A stretch of 64,000 bases of DNA, from the NCBI GenBank assembly GCA_017470425.1, contig JAFUYT010000034.1, forward strand, positions 1-64,000, read 5' to 3'. Below the pieces are notes generated by a model. That model made no database searches. It was not told the origin of the DNA and saw nothing but the letters and a program-made list of their open reading frames with translations. Positions 7,353 to 18,200 of this stretch are shown here, in pieces. Each line of letters starts with the position of its first letter. The stretch's first letter is position 1. Source of the DNA: Bacteroidaceae bacterium (lineage in GTDB: Bacteria; Bacteroidota; Bacteroidia; Bacteroidales; Bacteroidaceae). The translations under genes and the position numbers were made by a program.

Positions 7353-9287
7353 ATGAAAAAGAAACATTTTATTCTTGCAGCTACCGCCATCGCCCTGATG
7401 GCCAGCTGCGCCGACGAGAGCTACGTCGGCGACCAGAATGCACTCGACGCCGCTAATGGCGAAAAAGCCATCAGCTTCGGCTTCGATGTGCCGGCTGCTA
7501 CGCGTGCTGATAACGTAGGTGCCGACGCCGCCAGTGCGCTGGGCAATTATTTCATTGTTTATGGTGAGAAAAAAGAGACTGCACAGACAAAGTACGAAGA
7601 TGGTAATCTCGTTTTCCCAAACTACACGGTACATTATGGAACCAACACTGCATACACCACTACCAGCAACACCAAGGACTGGGAGTATGTGGGTGAGACA
7701 CCCATCTCAACTACCAATGTGAAGATGAATGACGGCAGCTCAGATGAAACGGCTCCTTCAGAACAGACCATCAAGTATTGGGACTATGCAGCTGCCACCT
7801 ATACCTTCACTGCTGTGTCAGCTCTAAAGGAGGATATAGAGAATGGACGCGTTGTGATACAGAAGAATACCGTTGGTGCTGATAACGTTTATCAGAAGGG
7901 TTATACCATCACTTTGGCTAAGACAGGTAGTGACCCTTATACTTATCCGGTCCTTAATAAGCTGTATTTTGCAGACCGTAAGGTGATTTCCCAAAGTGCA
8001 GGCACCGACCGCAATGCTTCCGATGCCTATGGTGGCAACGTGACCCTTCGTTTCCGCAATCTCGTATCACAGATTCGTGCTGGATTATATGAGACTATTC
8101 CCGGTTATGACATCACTGAGATCAAGTTCTATGTAACAGGAGATAGTGAAGCTCAAGTAAGCAGTACATCTGCTTTCGGCGCTATCTGTCCCAACACCAA
8201 GACATCCAACTATGAAGGTACTATCACAGTTAATTACTACACAAACTCCGATGGTTCTCTTGAGAATCAACCGAAGGTGACTCATTCTGTATCTCCAGCC
8301 GCAGACCTGATTCTGGGCACCAACTTAAGCACAATATCCACATCGTCTGTATTGGGCAAATCCGCTTCATCCCCGACCTGGGAAACCAGTGGCGGCACTT
8401 TCACAGAAGTTCTGCCTCAGATAGAGAACAACACAAATCTTAAGCTAAAAGCTAATTATAAGTTGTATAACAGTGTAACTCACGAAACCATCAACGTCAC
8501 CGGCGCCACCGCCGAGATTCCTGCTGAGTACCTCAAGTGGAAGCCCAACTACAAGTACACGTACCTCTTTAAGATCAGTGACAATACTAACGGCTCTACT
8601 GGGCAGGACGTTACGGGTCTCTATCCCATCACCTTCGACGCTGTCGAAGTGGTCGCTGAGGACGGCGTGGCAGAGTACATCACCACGGTTAGCGAGCCCA
8701 GCATCACAACGTTTGGTGTAAAGGATAGCAAGTATGTGACAGGCAGTAGTGACTATCCTGCAAGCACAGATGTCTATGCGACAGTAGAGGATGCAAGCAG
8801 TATGCCTACGCTTTCAGCTTCTAACATGCAACTCTATACAGTCACCACCTCCGACGCTACCAACTTCCCCATCACGGAGGCATCTGTGGCCGAAGCGCTC
8901 ATAGAAGGCCCGACATGGACTAAGGCTCAGACGGACAACAAGAAAATCACATGCACTGTAAGTTCGTTTACTTACCAGAACTCAGTTCCTGCAGAGGATG
9001 GTACAACCAAGACGCTCCATGCAACAGAGGATAAAGCTGCCAAGTTCACGACAGCAGCCTCCACGACCTACGCCATCGTCTATCAGAAGACAGCGGCAAC
9101 ATATACAACGGATGGTGGTAAGAACGACTACACTAGCGAGAGTTTCACCGCTGCAGGAATGCTTTATACTGATGCCGAATGCACTTCCGTTGCTGCCTCT
9201 TGGACAGATGGCATAACATACTACAAGCGCACTGCTGTCAGCAATAAGGGCGTGTATGCTATCAAGATAGTGACAGTCGCCCCCTAA
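7353..9287 (+). CDS. Fimbrillin-family lipoprotein 2
   Basis: 644 residues from the ATG at 7353 (MKKKHFILAATAIALMASC); the open frame upstream overlaps the BRO-type gene and has no signal sequence. C19 is the lipobox Cys and Arg51 in AATRAD is the likely maturation site, the same two positions as in the protein at 4792. Shared motifs are IKYWDYAA, FRNLVSQIRAGLYETIPGY and YKYTYLFKISDNTNGS. The two are paralogues from a local duplication, later separated by the BRO-type gene. The protein is probably exported by Sec, lipidated, moved to the outer membrane and assembled after proteolysis. Its C-terminal third is unlike its sibling's, which suggests different exposed surfaces. Confidence 0.8.
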   Translation: MKKKHFILAATAIALMASCADESYVGDQNALDAANGEKAISFGFDVPAATRADNVGADAASALGNYFIVYGEKKETAQTKYEDGNLVFPNYTVHYGTNTAYTTTSNTKDWEYVGETPISTTNVKMNDGSSDETAPSEQTIKYWDYAAATYTFTAVSALKEDIENGRVVIQKNTVGADNVYQKGYTITLAKTGSDPYTYPVLNKLYFADRKVISQSAGTDRNASDAYGGNVTLRFRNLVSQIRAGLYETIPGYDITEIKFYVTGDSEAQVSSTSAFGAICPNTKTSNYEGTITVNYYTNSDGSLENQPKVTHSVSPAADLILGTNLSTISTSSVLGKSASSPTWETSGGTFTEVLPQIENNTNLKLKANYKLYNSVTHETINVTGATAEIPAEYLKWKPNYKYTYLFKISDNTNGSTGQDVTGLYPITFDAVEVVAEDGVAEYITTVSEPSITTFGVKDSKYVTGSSDYPASTDVYATVEDASSMPTLSASNMQLYTVTTSDATNFPITEASVAEALIEGPTWTKAQTDNKKITCTVSSFTYQNSVPAEDGTTKTLHATEDKAAKFTTAASTTYAIVYQKTAATYTTDGGKNDYTSESFTAAGMLYTDAECTSVAASWTDGITYYKRTAVSNKGVYAIKIVTVAP

Positions 9288-9300
9288 CACCCAGCTCTCA

Positions 9301-9330
9301 CCCCGCCAGAGAGCGCGCTCTTTGGCGGGG
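9301..9330 (+). terminator. Strong GC-rich hairpin between fimbrillin genes
   Basis: CCCCGCCAGAGAGC (9301-9314) pairs with GCTCTTTGGCGGGG (9317-9330), 14 bp with one G-T pair. There is no T run, so it may stabilise or process the mRNA, or attenuate transcription, rather than end it. It sits 13 bases after the stop of the second fimbrillin. Confidence 0.5.
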
Positions 9331-9390
9331 TGGGGTCAATGGGGCCAGAAGCCCTAAGAAAGAAATAAGAAACATTAAACTGAGCAGACA

Positions 9391-10620
9391 ATGACAACAC
9401 TGCAAGGATTCCTTCAGAAGAAAGGTAACTATCAGAATCTCGCCGTCTATAGGAAGGTGGAGGTGATCTATGGTATTGCCTGTCTGATGGTCTCCTTGCT
9501 GATGGTCTCCTTGCTGCTCGCTGCCTGCTCTTCCACGGAGGAGCCTGTGCCTGCCCCGACGCCTGAGCCGGTGCCGGAGGTGGTGGCGGAGACGCCCATC
9601 ACCTTCAGCGGACAGGAGAGCGAGGAACAGGTGGTGACGAGGGCTCGGGGAGCACGGGGCGATGGCGCCATGACCCGTGCCGCCACGCCGCTGAGCGAGT
9701 CGGCAACATCTTTCCAAGTGTGGGGCTATAAGGACATGACGTTCGAGGACGGTGTCTATGGCGGCAACCAGACGGTATTCCCGGGCTACGACGTCAAATG
9801 GCAGACGGGCAGCGCCGCCACCACGACTACGAACAGCAGCGGCTGGGAGTATATCCTGCTCTCGAACCCCGAGCAGACCATCAAGTACTGGGACTGGAGC
9901 GCTGCGGCGTACCGCTTCTTCGCGGTGACGGGCTACACCTCCCATGAGGCCCATGAGCCCAATGGACCCCATGAGTTCAGCATCGTGGCCGATGTCACCG
10001 ACATGGCTGCCACGCCGTTCTTCACGAACCTGTGGTTCTCGACGGGTGATCCGGTGCTCTACGCTGACCGACAGTTCGGCAAGCCGGTGACGCTGGTGTT
10101 CCTGAAGCCTTACGCGCGCGTGCGGTTCCTATTTAAATATGTGTTCCCGCGCGAGGGCATCCTCTTGGAGAACAAATGCTTCAAGCCGACAGCCGACTAC
10201 ATGGCGGCTGAGGTGGATAAGGTGAAGATCGCCACTGCCGGCACATTCACCGTCTCCTACCCCCTGACGGGGGCGGCAACGCGCGAGTCGTTCACGGTCA
10301 CGGACATCACTGCCCGGCTGGAACAGTTCCGTGAGGACGCCGACCCCGACGACGACAGTAAGATCTACACCGAGACCACCGACGGGTGGTACATGGTGCT
10401 ACCGAACAACACCCAGGGCAGCTTCACGCTGTCCGTGGATGTCAACAAGACGACCAGGACCTGCGTGGTGCCTGCCGAATACATGCAGTGGCTGCCCGGC
10501 TACGGCTACACCTACATCTTCAAGATCACCGAGGAAGGTGGCGTGGAGATTGAACTGGTGGAGTCGGCGGTAACGCCCTGGCAGGAGATGGAAGGTAACC
10601 GCACAGTATATAATTGGTAA
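9391..10620 (+). CDS. Fimbrillin-family lipoprotein 3
   Basis: 409 residues. The hydrophobic segment SLLMVSLLLAAC ends in a lipobox Cys (C46 from this start); an internal ATG at 9487 would give a shorter leader. The DNA there holds a 15-bp tandem duplication (TGATGGTCTCCTTGC). A Pro/Glu/Val-rich linker follows, then Arg-rich stretches (VVTRARGARG, MTRAATP) suited to Arg-specific maturation. Fimbrillin motifs are TIKYWDWSAAAYRF, FGKPVTLVFLKPYARVRF and YGYTYIFKITEEGG. It is shorter than the first two and could be a minor or tip-proximal subunit. SHEAHEPNGPHE at residues about 187-198 is encoded by a short CCCATGAG-like repeat. Confidence 0.75.
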   Translation: MTTLQGFLQKKGNYQNLAVYRKVEVIYGIACLMVSLLMVSLLLAACSSTEEPVPAPTPEPVPEVVAETPITFSGQESEEQVVTRARGARGDGAMTRAATPLSESATSFQVWGYKDMTFEDGVYGGNQTVFPGYDVKWQTGSAATTTTNSSGWEYILLSNPEQTIKYWDWSAAAYRFFAVTGYTSHEAHEPNGPHEFSIVADVTDMAATPFFTNLWFSTGDPVLYADRQFGKPVTLVFLKPYARVRFLFKYVFPREGILLENKCFKPTADYMAAEVDKVKIATAGTFTVSYPLTGAATRESFTVTDITARLEQFREDADPDDDSKIYTETTDGWYMVLPNNTQGSFTLSVDVNKTTRTCVVPAEYMQWLPGYGYTYIFKITEEGGVEIELVESAVTPWQEMEGNRTVYNW

Positions 10621-12047
10621 ATGGTAAATTGAAAGAGATAAGGACCATAGAGAGAGGAAGGAGACCCGGCCTGACGGCCGGGGCACTGCGGTTGGCCGGG
10701 GCGCTGCGGCTGGGCGGGGTGCTGCGGTTGGCCGGGGCGCTGGGGTTGGCCGGGGCGCTGGGGCGCAAGGCGACCAGGGTCCTGGGGCTCTTGGGGCTGA
10801 TAGGGCTCGTGGGGCTCGTGGGGTGCTCTGCTGAGGTGGAGGAGCCGGTGACGGCGGAGGACACACAGGGGATGCCTGTGGAGGTCCGGAGCTCCGTGAC
10901 CGCCTTCGAGGAGGTGGTCAGGGGGGCGGCGGCTGCGAAGGCGGATGGGACCTGGCCTGACGGCCAGGGCACTGCGGCGGGACAGGGCACTGCGGCGGGA
11001 CAGGGCACTGGGGCGGCTGGGGCTGCGGTGACACGGGCTTGGTTGCCGCCCAGCGGGTACTCGCTCTATGATGGCGCGGACAGCAAGACGATAGGCGTGC
11101 GCTTCACGCAGAACGGGGAAGAGCCGTTGCAGGGCTACTTCTTCAAGAGCAGCGGGCAGTGGCGCGTGAGTCTGCTGGAGGGCGCTGAACTGGCGGCTGA
11201 GACGTACTACCTCTATGGCTATATCCCCCACACTACGGGTATGTCGAGCGAGATCTCCTCGACGGTGACGCCCGGCGACAACAGCGCCTACAGCAGCAAG
11301 GCCGTGATGAAGCTCAAGAACGTGCCGACCGTCATGCCCTCGGACCTCTGCGTGGTCATCGGGGCCAAGAACGGCAGAACGGACTACCGTGAAGCCTCCG
11401 ACTACAGCGTCACGGGGCTGACGCGCGGAAACTTCGAGTATGTGGCCACTGCCACCTCGGGCGAGGGCACTGGCAACTATGTCTATATGCTCTTCGACCA
11501 CCTCTACTCAGCGCTGCGCATCCAGATGAAGGTGCACTCCGAATACACGGCGCTGCGCACCATCAAGCTGAAAGAGCTTCGTCTGCAGACCGCCACCGAC
11601 GACGGCGCTGCAAAGGCGAAAACAGATATCACCGTCGCGCTGGCCGCCAACGGCACCGGCAGCGACCCCATCACCAGCGTCACCTTCACACCCGACGCGA
11701 CAAGCGGCGACAGCGACGGCGTGGTCTTCACGTCGGGTGCAGGCCAGACGCTGACGACCGACTACAGCACGTTCCAGAGCCACTTCATGCCTCACGGCGT
11801 GACGAAGCTGCTGCTGACGAGCACCTACGACGTCTATGACAATAACCGGACGCCAGAACACCCCGACGGCAATCTCGTCCGTCAGGACTGCCAAGCAACT
11901 AACGCCCTCGAGATCAGCAAGCTGTTTGACCGACAGACAGAAGCGAGACGGGGCTTCAGATATACCATTAACATCACCATCCGCCCGACATACCTCTATA
12001 TGTTGTCGGAGCCGGATCTGAACAATCCGACGATGGAGGTGGAGTGA
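10614..12047 (+). CDS. Fimbrillin-like lipoprotein 4 with a repeat-built signal sequence
   Basis: Up to 477 residues. The frame opens with TTG at 10614, overlapping the previous stop, and no ATG precedes the lipobox LVGLVGC (C71). GTG at 10719 or TTG at 10746 would give ordinary signal lengths, so the start is uncertain. Residues 24-49 are five copies of an ALRLAG-like 6-mer encoded by an 18-bp minisatellite. A GQGTAA repeat follows at about residues 118-135. The body resembles fimbrillins: YFFKSSGQWRVSLLEGAEL, AETYYLYGYIP, FDHLYSALRIQMKV, and the ending GFRYTINITIRPTYLYML. Its stop overlaps the extended frame of the next gene, so the genes are probably cotranscribed. Confidence 0.65.
   Translation: MVNGKLKEIRTIERGRRPGLTAGALRLAGALRLGGVLRLAGALGLAGALGRKATRVLGLLGLIGLVGLVGCSAEVEEPVTAEDTQGMPVEVRSSVTAFEEVVRGAAAAKADGTWPDGQGTAAGQGTAAGQGTGAAGAAVTRAWLPPSGYSLYDGADSKTIGVRFTQNGEEPLQGYFFKSSGQWRVSLLEGAELAAETYYLYGYIPHTTGMSSEISSTVTPGDNSAYSSKAVMKLKNVPTVMPSDLCVVIGAKNGRTDYREASDYSVTGLTRGNFEYVATATSGEGTGNYVYMLFDHLYSALRIQMKVHSEYTALRTIKLKELRLQTATDDGAAKAKTDITVALAANGTGSDPITSVTFTPDATSGDSDGVVFTSGAGQTLTTDYSTFQSHFMPHGVTKLLLTSTYDVYDNNRTPEHPDGNLVRQDCQATNALEISKLFDRQTEARRGFRYTINITIRPTYLYMLSEPDLNNPTMEVE
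10665..10763 (+). repeat. Palindromic element and 18-bp minisatellite in a signal sequence
   Basis: CCCGGCC-TGAC-GGCCGGG (10665-10682) is followed by five 18-bp units (10683-10763, the last partial) coding ALRLAG, ALRLGG, VLRLAG, ALGLAG, ALG. The same palindrome recurs at 10951 and 12146. Unit number sets the length of the hydrophobic leader region. Confidence 0.8.
10951..11018 (+). repeat. Second copy of the palindrome with three 18-bp repeats
   Basis: CCTGGCC-TGAC-GGCCAGG (10951-10968) is the same element with a C-G pair changed to T-A on both sides. It overlaps three 18-bp units of CAGGGCACTGCGGCGGGA type starting at 10965, 10983 and 11001, coding GQGTAA-like residues in the mature protein. 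Confidence 0.8.
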
Positions 12048-12261
12048 GACTGCACCCCCTCCCGGCCTCCCCAAGGGGAGGAGAGAGGAAGGTAAAAAGG
12101 AAAAGGAAATTGAAAGAGATAAGGAACATAGGTAAAGGAAGGAGACCCGGCCTGACGGCCGGGGCACTGCGGCGCGGGGCTGCAAAGATGACCAAGGCGG
12201 CCGGGGCTGCTAAGGCGGCCGGGGCACTGCGGCGCGGGGCTGCAAAGATGACCAAGGCGGC
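12048..12261 (+). repeat. Repeat-rich leader of the first giant gene
   Basis: The leader holds CCTCCCC-AA-GGGGAGG at about 12067-12082, a word block nearly matching 10627-10664 (TTGAAAGAGATAAGGA and AGGAAGGAGACCCGG), the palindrome CCCGGCC-TGAC-GGCCGGG at 12146-12163, and a 60-bp-period direct duplication (12158-12201 against 12218-12261). The duplication carries two copies of GCAAAGATGACCAAGGCGGC, each with an in-frame ATG (12188 and 12248). Confidence 0.8.
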
Positions 12262-15200
12262 TGGGCTGTGGGGGCTGTTGTGGCTGTTGCTGCTGTGGCC
12301 GCTGGGATTGGCTGCGCAGATCAAGGTGGGTGGCAGCATTTACGGCGGTGGTAACATGGGCCAGGTGCACGGCAGCACGACCGTGACCGTGAAGGAAGGT
12401 GACCTGAACAAGGTGTTCGGCGGTGCGCGCATGGCCAACGTGGGCGGCAATGCCTACGTGAACATCGACGGCGCCCACGCCACCGGCTACACCGTCATCA
12501 ACTATGTCTTCGGCGGTAACGACATCGCCGGCAACATCGGCACAGCCGAGGCTGTGGGCGAGGCTCTGCCCGCAGAACTCGAGGGCAACGCCGACGGCGT
12601 GGATAACACCTGGAACACCTATGTCCACCTCTCTTCTAAGATGACGGATGCCGTCCCCGCCACCCTCGCCTCCGACAACCAGAAGACCTACATCGGTCAG
12701 CTCTATGCCGGCGGCAATGGTGATTACTTCTACGACTCCTCGACCGCGGACGGGAAGACCACACACTACATCTACACGAAAGATCCCCTCGAAGGCGGCA
12801 CGCTTCTGGAGACCATCGTCACCGACGAGGGTGATGTGGGCTTCCAGACACCTCACTTATCCAAAGCCTACCTCGACATGCAGGGCGGCTCCATCGTGTA
12901 TGCCTACGGCGGCGGCAACAAAGCCACTGTGACGGAGAAGACCGTCATCCACGTGGATAACCCCAGCGAGGTCGTGAACCACCTCTTTGTCGATGAGAAC
13001 GGTGTGGAGGCTGCGTCGTCGGTCTATGACGATTATGAGACTTCAGAGCCCAAGACCCTCGCCGCCGGCTACACAGAACTGCTGACCAACACCCGCTTCA
13101 AGGAGGGCATGGGCATCAACCTCGGTTTCTCGCGACCGAGCAGCGGTGACTTCCAGGTGGGCCGTCTCTTCGGTGGTAACAACCTTGAGGAAATGGCTAT
13201 CCGTCCGACGTGGAACCTGCAGAGCGGCAAGATCCGTAACCTATACAGCGGTGGCAACAAGGGTGCGATGACATCTCCCGAGGGCCTGCTGCTGGAGATC
13301 CCAGCCACTTCTTCCATCGTCGTGGATAACCTTTTTGGCGGCTGCCGTATGGCCGACGTGCGACCGTCGGTGAACGGCGTCTATACGCCGACCGTGAACC
13401 TGCCCGGCTACTACTTCCCGAATGAGCTGTCTGCGCGCGTGCTCGTGCGCGGGGGCGATATTAATAATGTATATGGCGGTAACGACGTGACGGGCCAGGT
13501 CTATGGCGGCAACGCCGTCGGCGTCTATGCCACCATCCGTGGCGACATCTACGGCGGTGGCAACGGCGACTACCCCTACACCGACAATGAAGACCTCCGG
13601 GAGAGTAGCATCTATGGTGACCTCTACTATTCCACGAGCGGCTACACCACGTCCTACGACGCGCTGAACGCCTTCCGTCCCAACGCCGAGCAGGTGTCCA
13701 TCCGTGTGGCGGGCGAGACCCGTCCGACCATCATCAAGGGTAGTATCTACCTGGGTGGTAACTGCGCGTCGCTGGCCACGCACAAGGAGAATCCGATGGT
13801 GGAACTGAAGATCGGTTCCAACGTGCTTGCCGACAATGTCTATCTGGGCAACAACGGCGCAGGCATGGTCGATAAGGACTTCCTGAAGCTCTATGCCGGC
13901 TACGTGGATGAGAATGATGAGTACAACGCCAGCGAGGGCACGAAGTTCAGCAGCCTGAACCTGCGCGGCAGCTCCGAGTTTGCCGAGTACATGGAGGGCG
14001 TGGCGATGAACCTGATGCCCGCCGTGGTCTTCGACAACACCGCCAACGGCGACCCCGCCACCTATACGCCGAACTCGAGCTACATCGGCTCCTTCTTCTG
14101 CGGCGGTAACGTGGGCAGCATGGCCGTCGAGGGCAAGGAGACCTTCACCTTCGACGAGCAGTTGAATATCTTCAATAAACTTGTCGGCGGATGCAACAAT
14201 GCCAACGTGGCGGCGAGCGAGTGGAACGCGGCCTACGAGGGCGGCGTCCTCGGCAGCAAGGCCGAGCGCGCCAGCTACACCGAGGGCGGCAAGATCAAGG
14301 ATCGTCTGGAAATCAATCTGGAGAAGCTGACTATCACGCCGCTGCGCTGGAACGAGGAAATGACCTATCCCGTCTGGAATACCAACAAATTCGTCACCTA
14401 CCAAGCCGTGGAGAACGGCACGACCCTGACAGCAGGCGAGACCTATTATACCTCTGACAGTGGCGCAGGCGAGTTCACGGCCGTGGGCAGTGAAGTCGCC
14501 GACGGCACAAACTATTATGAGTTCATCAATGACTTCGTGCAGGTTTCCAGCAGTGCTGTCGATAAGGATGCGCGCCTGCTCGACGGCAACGTGTATGGCG
14601 GCTGCTACAACAGCGGCCACGTGAACGGTAATGTCATCATCAACATCAACGAAGATTTGTTGAAGAAGGACGAAATCTTCGGCACGGGCATCAGTGATTT
14701 CTACGGCAGGGCAAAGTCGGGCGTAGATTTCGAGGGGCAGCGCGACGACCTGATGGCCGTGGCCCTCGCCGTCTTCGGCGGCGGCTATGGTGCGGACACC
14801 GAGATCTGGGGCAGCACGACCGTGAACCACAACAAGGGCTACGCCTTCCAAATCTATGGCGGCGGCGAGGAAGGAGTCGTGGGCCGGAAGGTCGCCCACA
14901 CCGATGACCACGGTGAGGTCACGCAGGAGTATGAGTTCAACCCTGCCTACAGCAGCACCGTGAACCTCAACGGCACCACGCCTGTCTATTCCTCCGACGG
15001 CACCGTCGAAGGTCTTGCCGAGACCGAGTATATCTACGGCGGCGGCAACGAGGGCGATGTCTGCGGCAACACCCTCGTCAACCTGGGTAACGGCCGCATC
15101 TTCGATGCCTTCGGCGGCGCCAGCGATGCCGACGTCCTCGGTCACACCGAGGTCTATATCGGTCGCCAGCCCAAGGGCGACGGCACCTACAAGGCCGGCT

Positions 15201-18200
15201 TCCCGTGGGTGCGTGACATCGTCTATGGCGGTAATGACTTCGGCGGCAAGATATGGGGCGAGTACGAGACGGGCTACGACTTCACGAAGCGCCTCCGCAA
15301 CTTCAGCACCGACCGCGTCTCGCTGCATGGCACGCCGACCGCCGGTGCCCCGGGCCTGCTGAAGTCCTCGTCCTACGTCGAGTACCTCGAAGGTCGTGTC
15401 GATACCATCTTCGGCGGCGGCTACGGCTTCTATGACTATTCCAACGAGACGCTTTATGGTGCCGGCAATTCCATGCCCGTTCAGGAGAGCGCCTTTGTCA
15501 ACATTCGTCCTGTGACGCACGACCACAACCTCGTCAACTACGTCTTCGGCGGCGGCACGGGCTATCCCCGCAACCGCGTGGGCGACAACGCCCAGGATCG
15601 CAGTTACGTGCTCATCGACATCCCCGACGGCGTGGAGCGCTTCGGTGCGATGGAGGTCTTCGGTGCCGGAGCCTTCAACGGCCTGGGTATGGGCTTCACC
15701 AAGGAGGAGACCTTCGCCGCCGGCTTCAATCTGGACAACGCCTCCGCCGTCGTCGATCTGCTCCACGGACAGATAGGCAACGTCTATGGCGGCAGCTACA
15801 ACGAGGGCAACACGCGCCGCACGGTCGTCAACGTGCCTGCGGCATCTACCATCCAGGTCGGCCGCATCTTCGGCGGTGCCTATGGCACGCAGATCCTGCC
15901 GCCCTGTGACGTCTATGAGACCCACGTGAACTACTTGAACACGAGTGAGAACGCCCGCGTGAGCGCCATCTACGGTGGCAACAACAACGAGCGCCGCTCG
16001 CTCTACACCCATGTCAACATCTCCTCGCCCGTATGGTCCAACAAGGAGAAAGGCTATATGGCCAAGGTCTATGGTGCCGGGCGCGGTATCGACACTTGGT
16101 CGGAATACACCGAAGTGAACCTGCTCAGCGGCGCCAAGGTCTATGAGGCCTACGGCGGCGGCGAGATGGGTCACGTGCTCAATGCCGAGAGCGTACAGCG
16201 GTATATGCAGCTGTACCATGATACGCCCTCGTCACAAATCTCCCATCAGGATCCCTTCTGGAGCCAGACCGGGAACTGGGTCGGCGGAACGGTCGGCGGT
16301 ACGCTGATAGACGATGCCGATCTCCGTGACCGCTGGGATCGCGAGTGGAAGGATGCCTGGACGTTCGGCGATTACTATACGCCGACGGCGACGGACGCCG
16401 AAGATGCTGATGGCGACGGTGATACCGAAGAAATCTCTTTCACCGACTATGCCACCAACGCTGCCACGAACCTCACCAACAGCCTGCAGGTGCGCACGGC
16501 CGAGCTGGACGAACGCGACTACAGCGGCTACGCTGACGACGACAAAGCACGTAACTATCAGAAATACAACACCAACGTCATTATCCACGAGGGAGCCTCT
16601 GTCGGGAACTACGCCTATGGCGGCGGCTATGGTGAGGTCGCGACCCACCTGAGCGGCGACACCTACGGCAACACCTATATCGCCCTGCTCGGCGGCTCCG
16701 TCACCAAGGACCTCTACGCCTCTGGTTCGGCTGGTAATGTCAACGACCTCTTCGGCGTGGGTGCCTACAATGCCAGCACGAACCCCACCGGCTTCACAGC
16801 CACCGCCACGGCCTACGTGAAGGGCGGCACGTGCCGCAACGTCTATGGCGGCGGATGGAAGGGCGATGTCGGAACCCACTCGGGCACCATCGCAGACGAT
16901 CCCTCCGGTGACATCCCCGGCGAGACGCACGTCGTCATCGGCGACCTCGCAGGCACCAGCTTCACCAACGGTATCCCCGCCATCCAGCGCAACGCCTATG
17001 GCGGCGGCGAGGGTGAGGATGAAGACGGCGGCGCCGTCTATGGCACCACCCATCTGACCCTTAACAACGGCTACATAGGCTATGCCTACAATGCTGAGGG
17101 CAGCGATAACCCCAAGACCACAGACTTCGACGAGCGCTACGAGGAGAAGATCGAGGACGAGACCCGCACCATGCCCAACACGTGGCTCACGGAGGCTGGC
17201 TGTCTGTTCGGCGGCGGCTATACCGACAACAGCTTCGTCGATAAGACGCAGGTGAACATTTATGGCGGTCACGTCCGCAACAGCGCCTTCGGCGGCGGCG
17301 AGGTGGCTCCCATCGGGCGCGGTGACATGAAGGAGAAGGCGGGCGGCAGCGACTATGAACTGAAGGGCATCTACCGTCCCGGCAAGACGCTGGTCAAGAT
17401 GTTCGGCGGTCATGTTCATCAGAACGTCTTCGGCGGCGGCCGCGGCTTCGACAACCTGGCCCGCGTCGGCTCGCTCCACTGTCCCGGCTACATCTTCGGA
17501 CAGACGGAGGTGCGCATCCACGGCGGCGAGATCGGCACGGCTGAGGGCGTGGAGGACGGCGACGGCAACGTCTTCGGCGGCGGCGACGTAGGCTTTGTGT
17601 ATAGTGCCTACGAGAATCCCGACGGCAGTTTTGCTCAGGGTAAGAAAGACGGTGTCAGATACGACGGCATCTACCAGGGCTACTATTACAAACACAATGG
17701 AGAGGATTTCGTAACCCTCACTGTAGATAGGGATGAAGACGGTGTAGCAGATACAGACGGTGAAGGGAACCAGATCAAAGAGCGCCAGTTCACCGAGGAC
17801 TGCAAGGTGCTCGTCGAGCCCAACATGAAGGTCATCACTCCCGTCACCATCAACGGGCACAGCTATGAGCCGGGCGCCTTCGTACCCATTGCCGACCTGA
17901 ATACGCTGAAGAACAAGACACTGGATGCTTCCACCTGGGAGTGCCTGGATCCCACCGGCATCATCATCCATAACGCCGTCTTCGCGGGCGGTAATATGCC
18001 TTCGGGCTCAAAGGCCACCAGCGCCAACACCGCCTCAGTCTATGGCAACGCCACCGCTTCGGTAGAAGACATCTTCCACCGCGACATGATCACGCTCGGT
18101 ACCCGCCACACCGGCGGTCTCTACGGCGATGGCAACCTGACCCTCGTGGATGGTTACCGCGAACTGAACATCACCAACTACGGCACCGACTACTACAGTA

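Noticed and set aside
12044..12247. Upstream N-terminal extension of the first giant protein
   Set aside because: It is made of dispersed repeats and a 60-bp-period duplication, and delays the signal peptide by 68 residues. The ATG at 12248 gives a normal signal.
13241..16219. Long open frame on the - strand (992 codons) and similar antisense frames across both giant genes
   Set aside because: They are antisense to Gly-rich codons of a clear protein, their translations are low-complexity Val/Ala/Gly/Asp runs, and they have no signal, motif or promoter.
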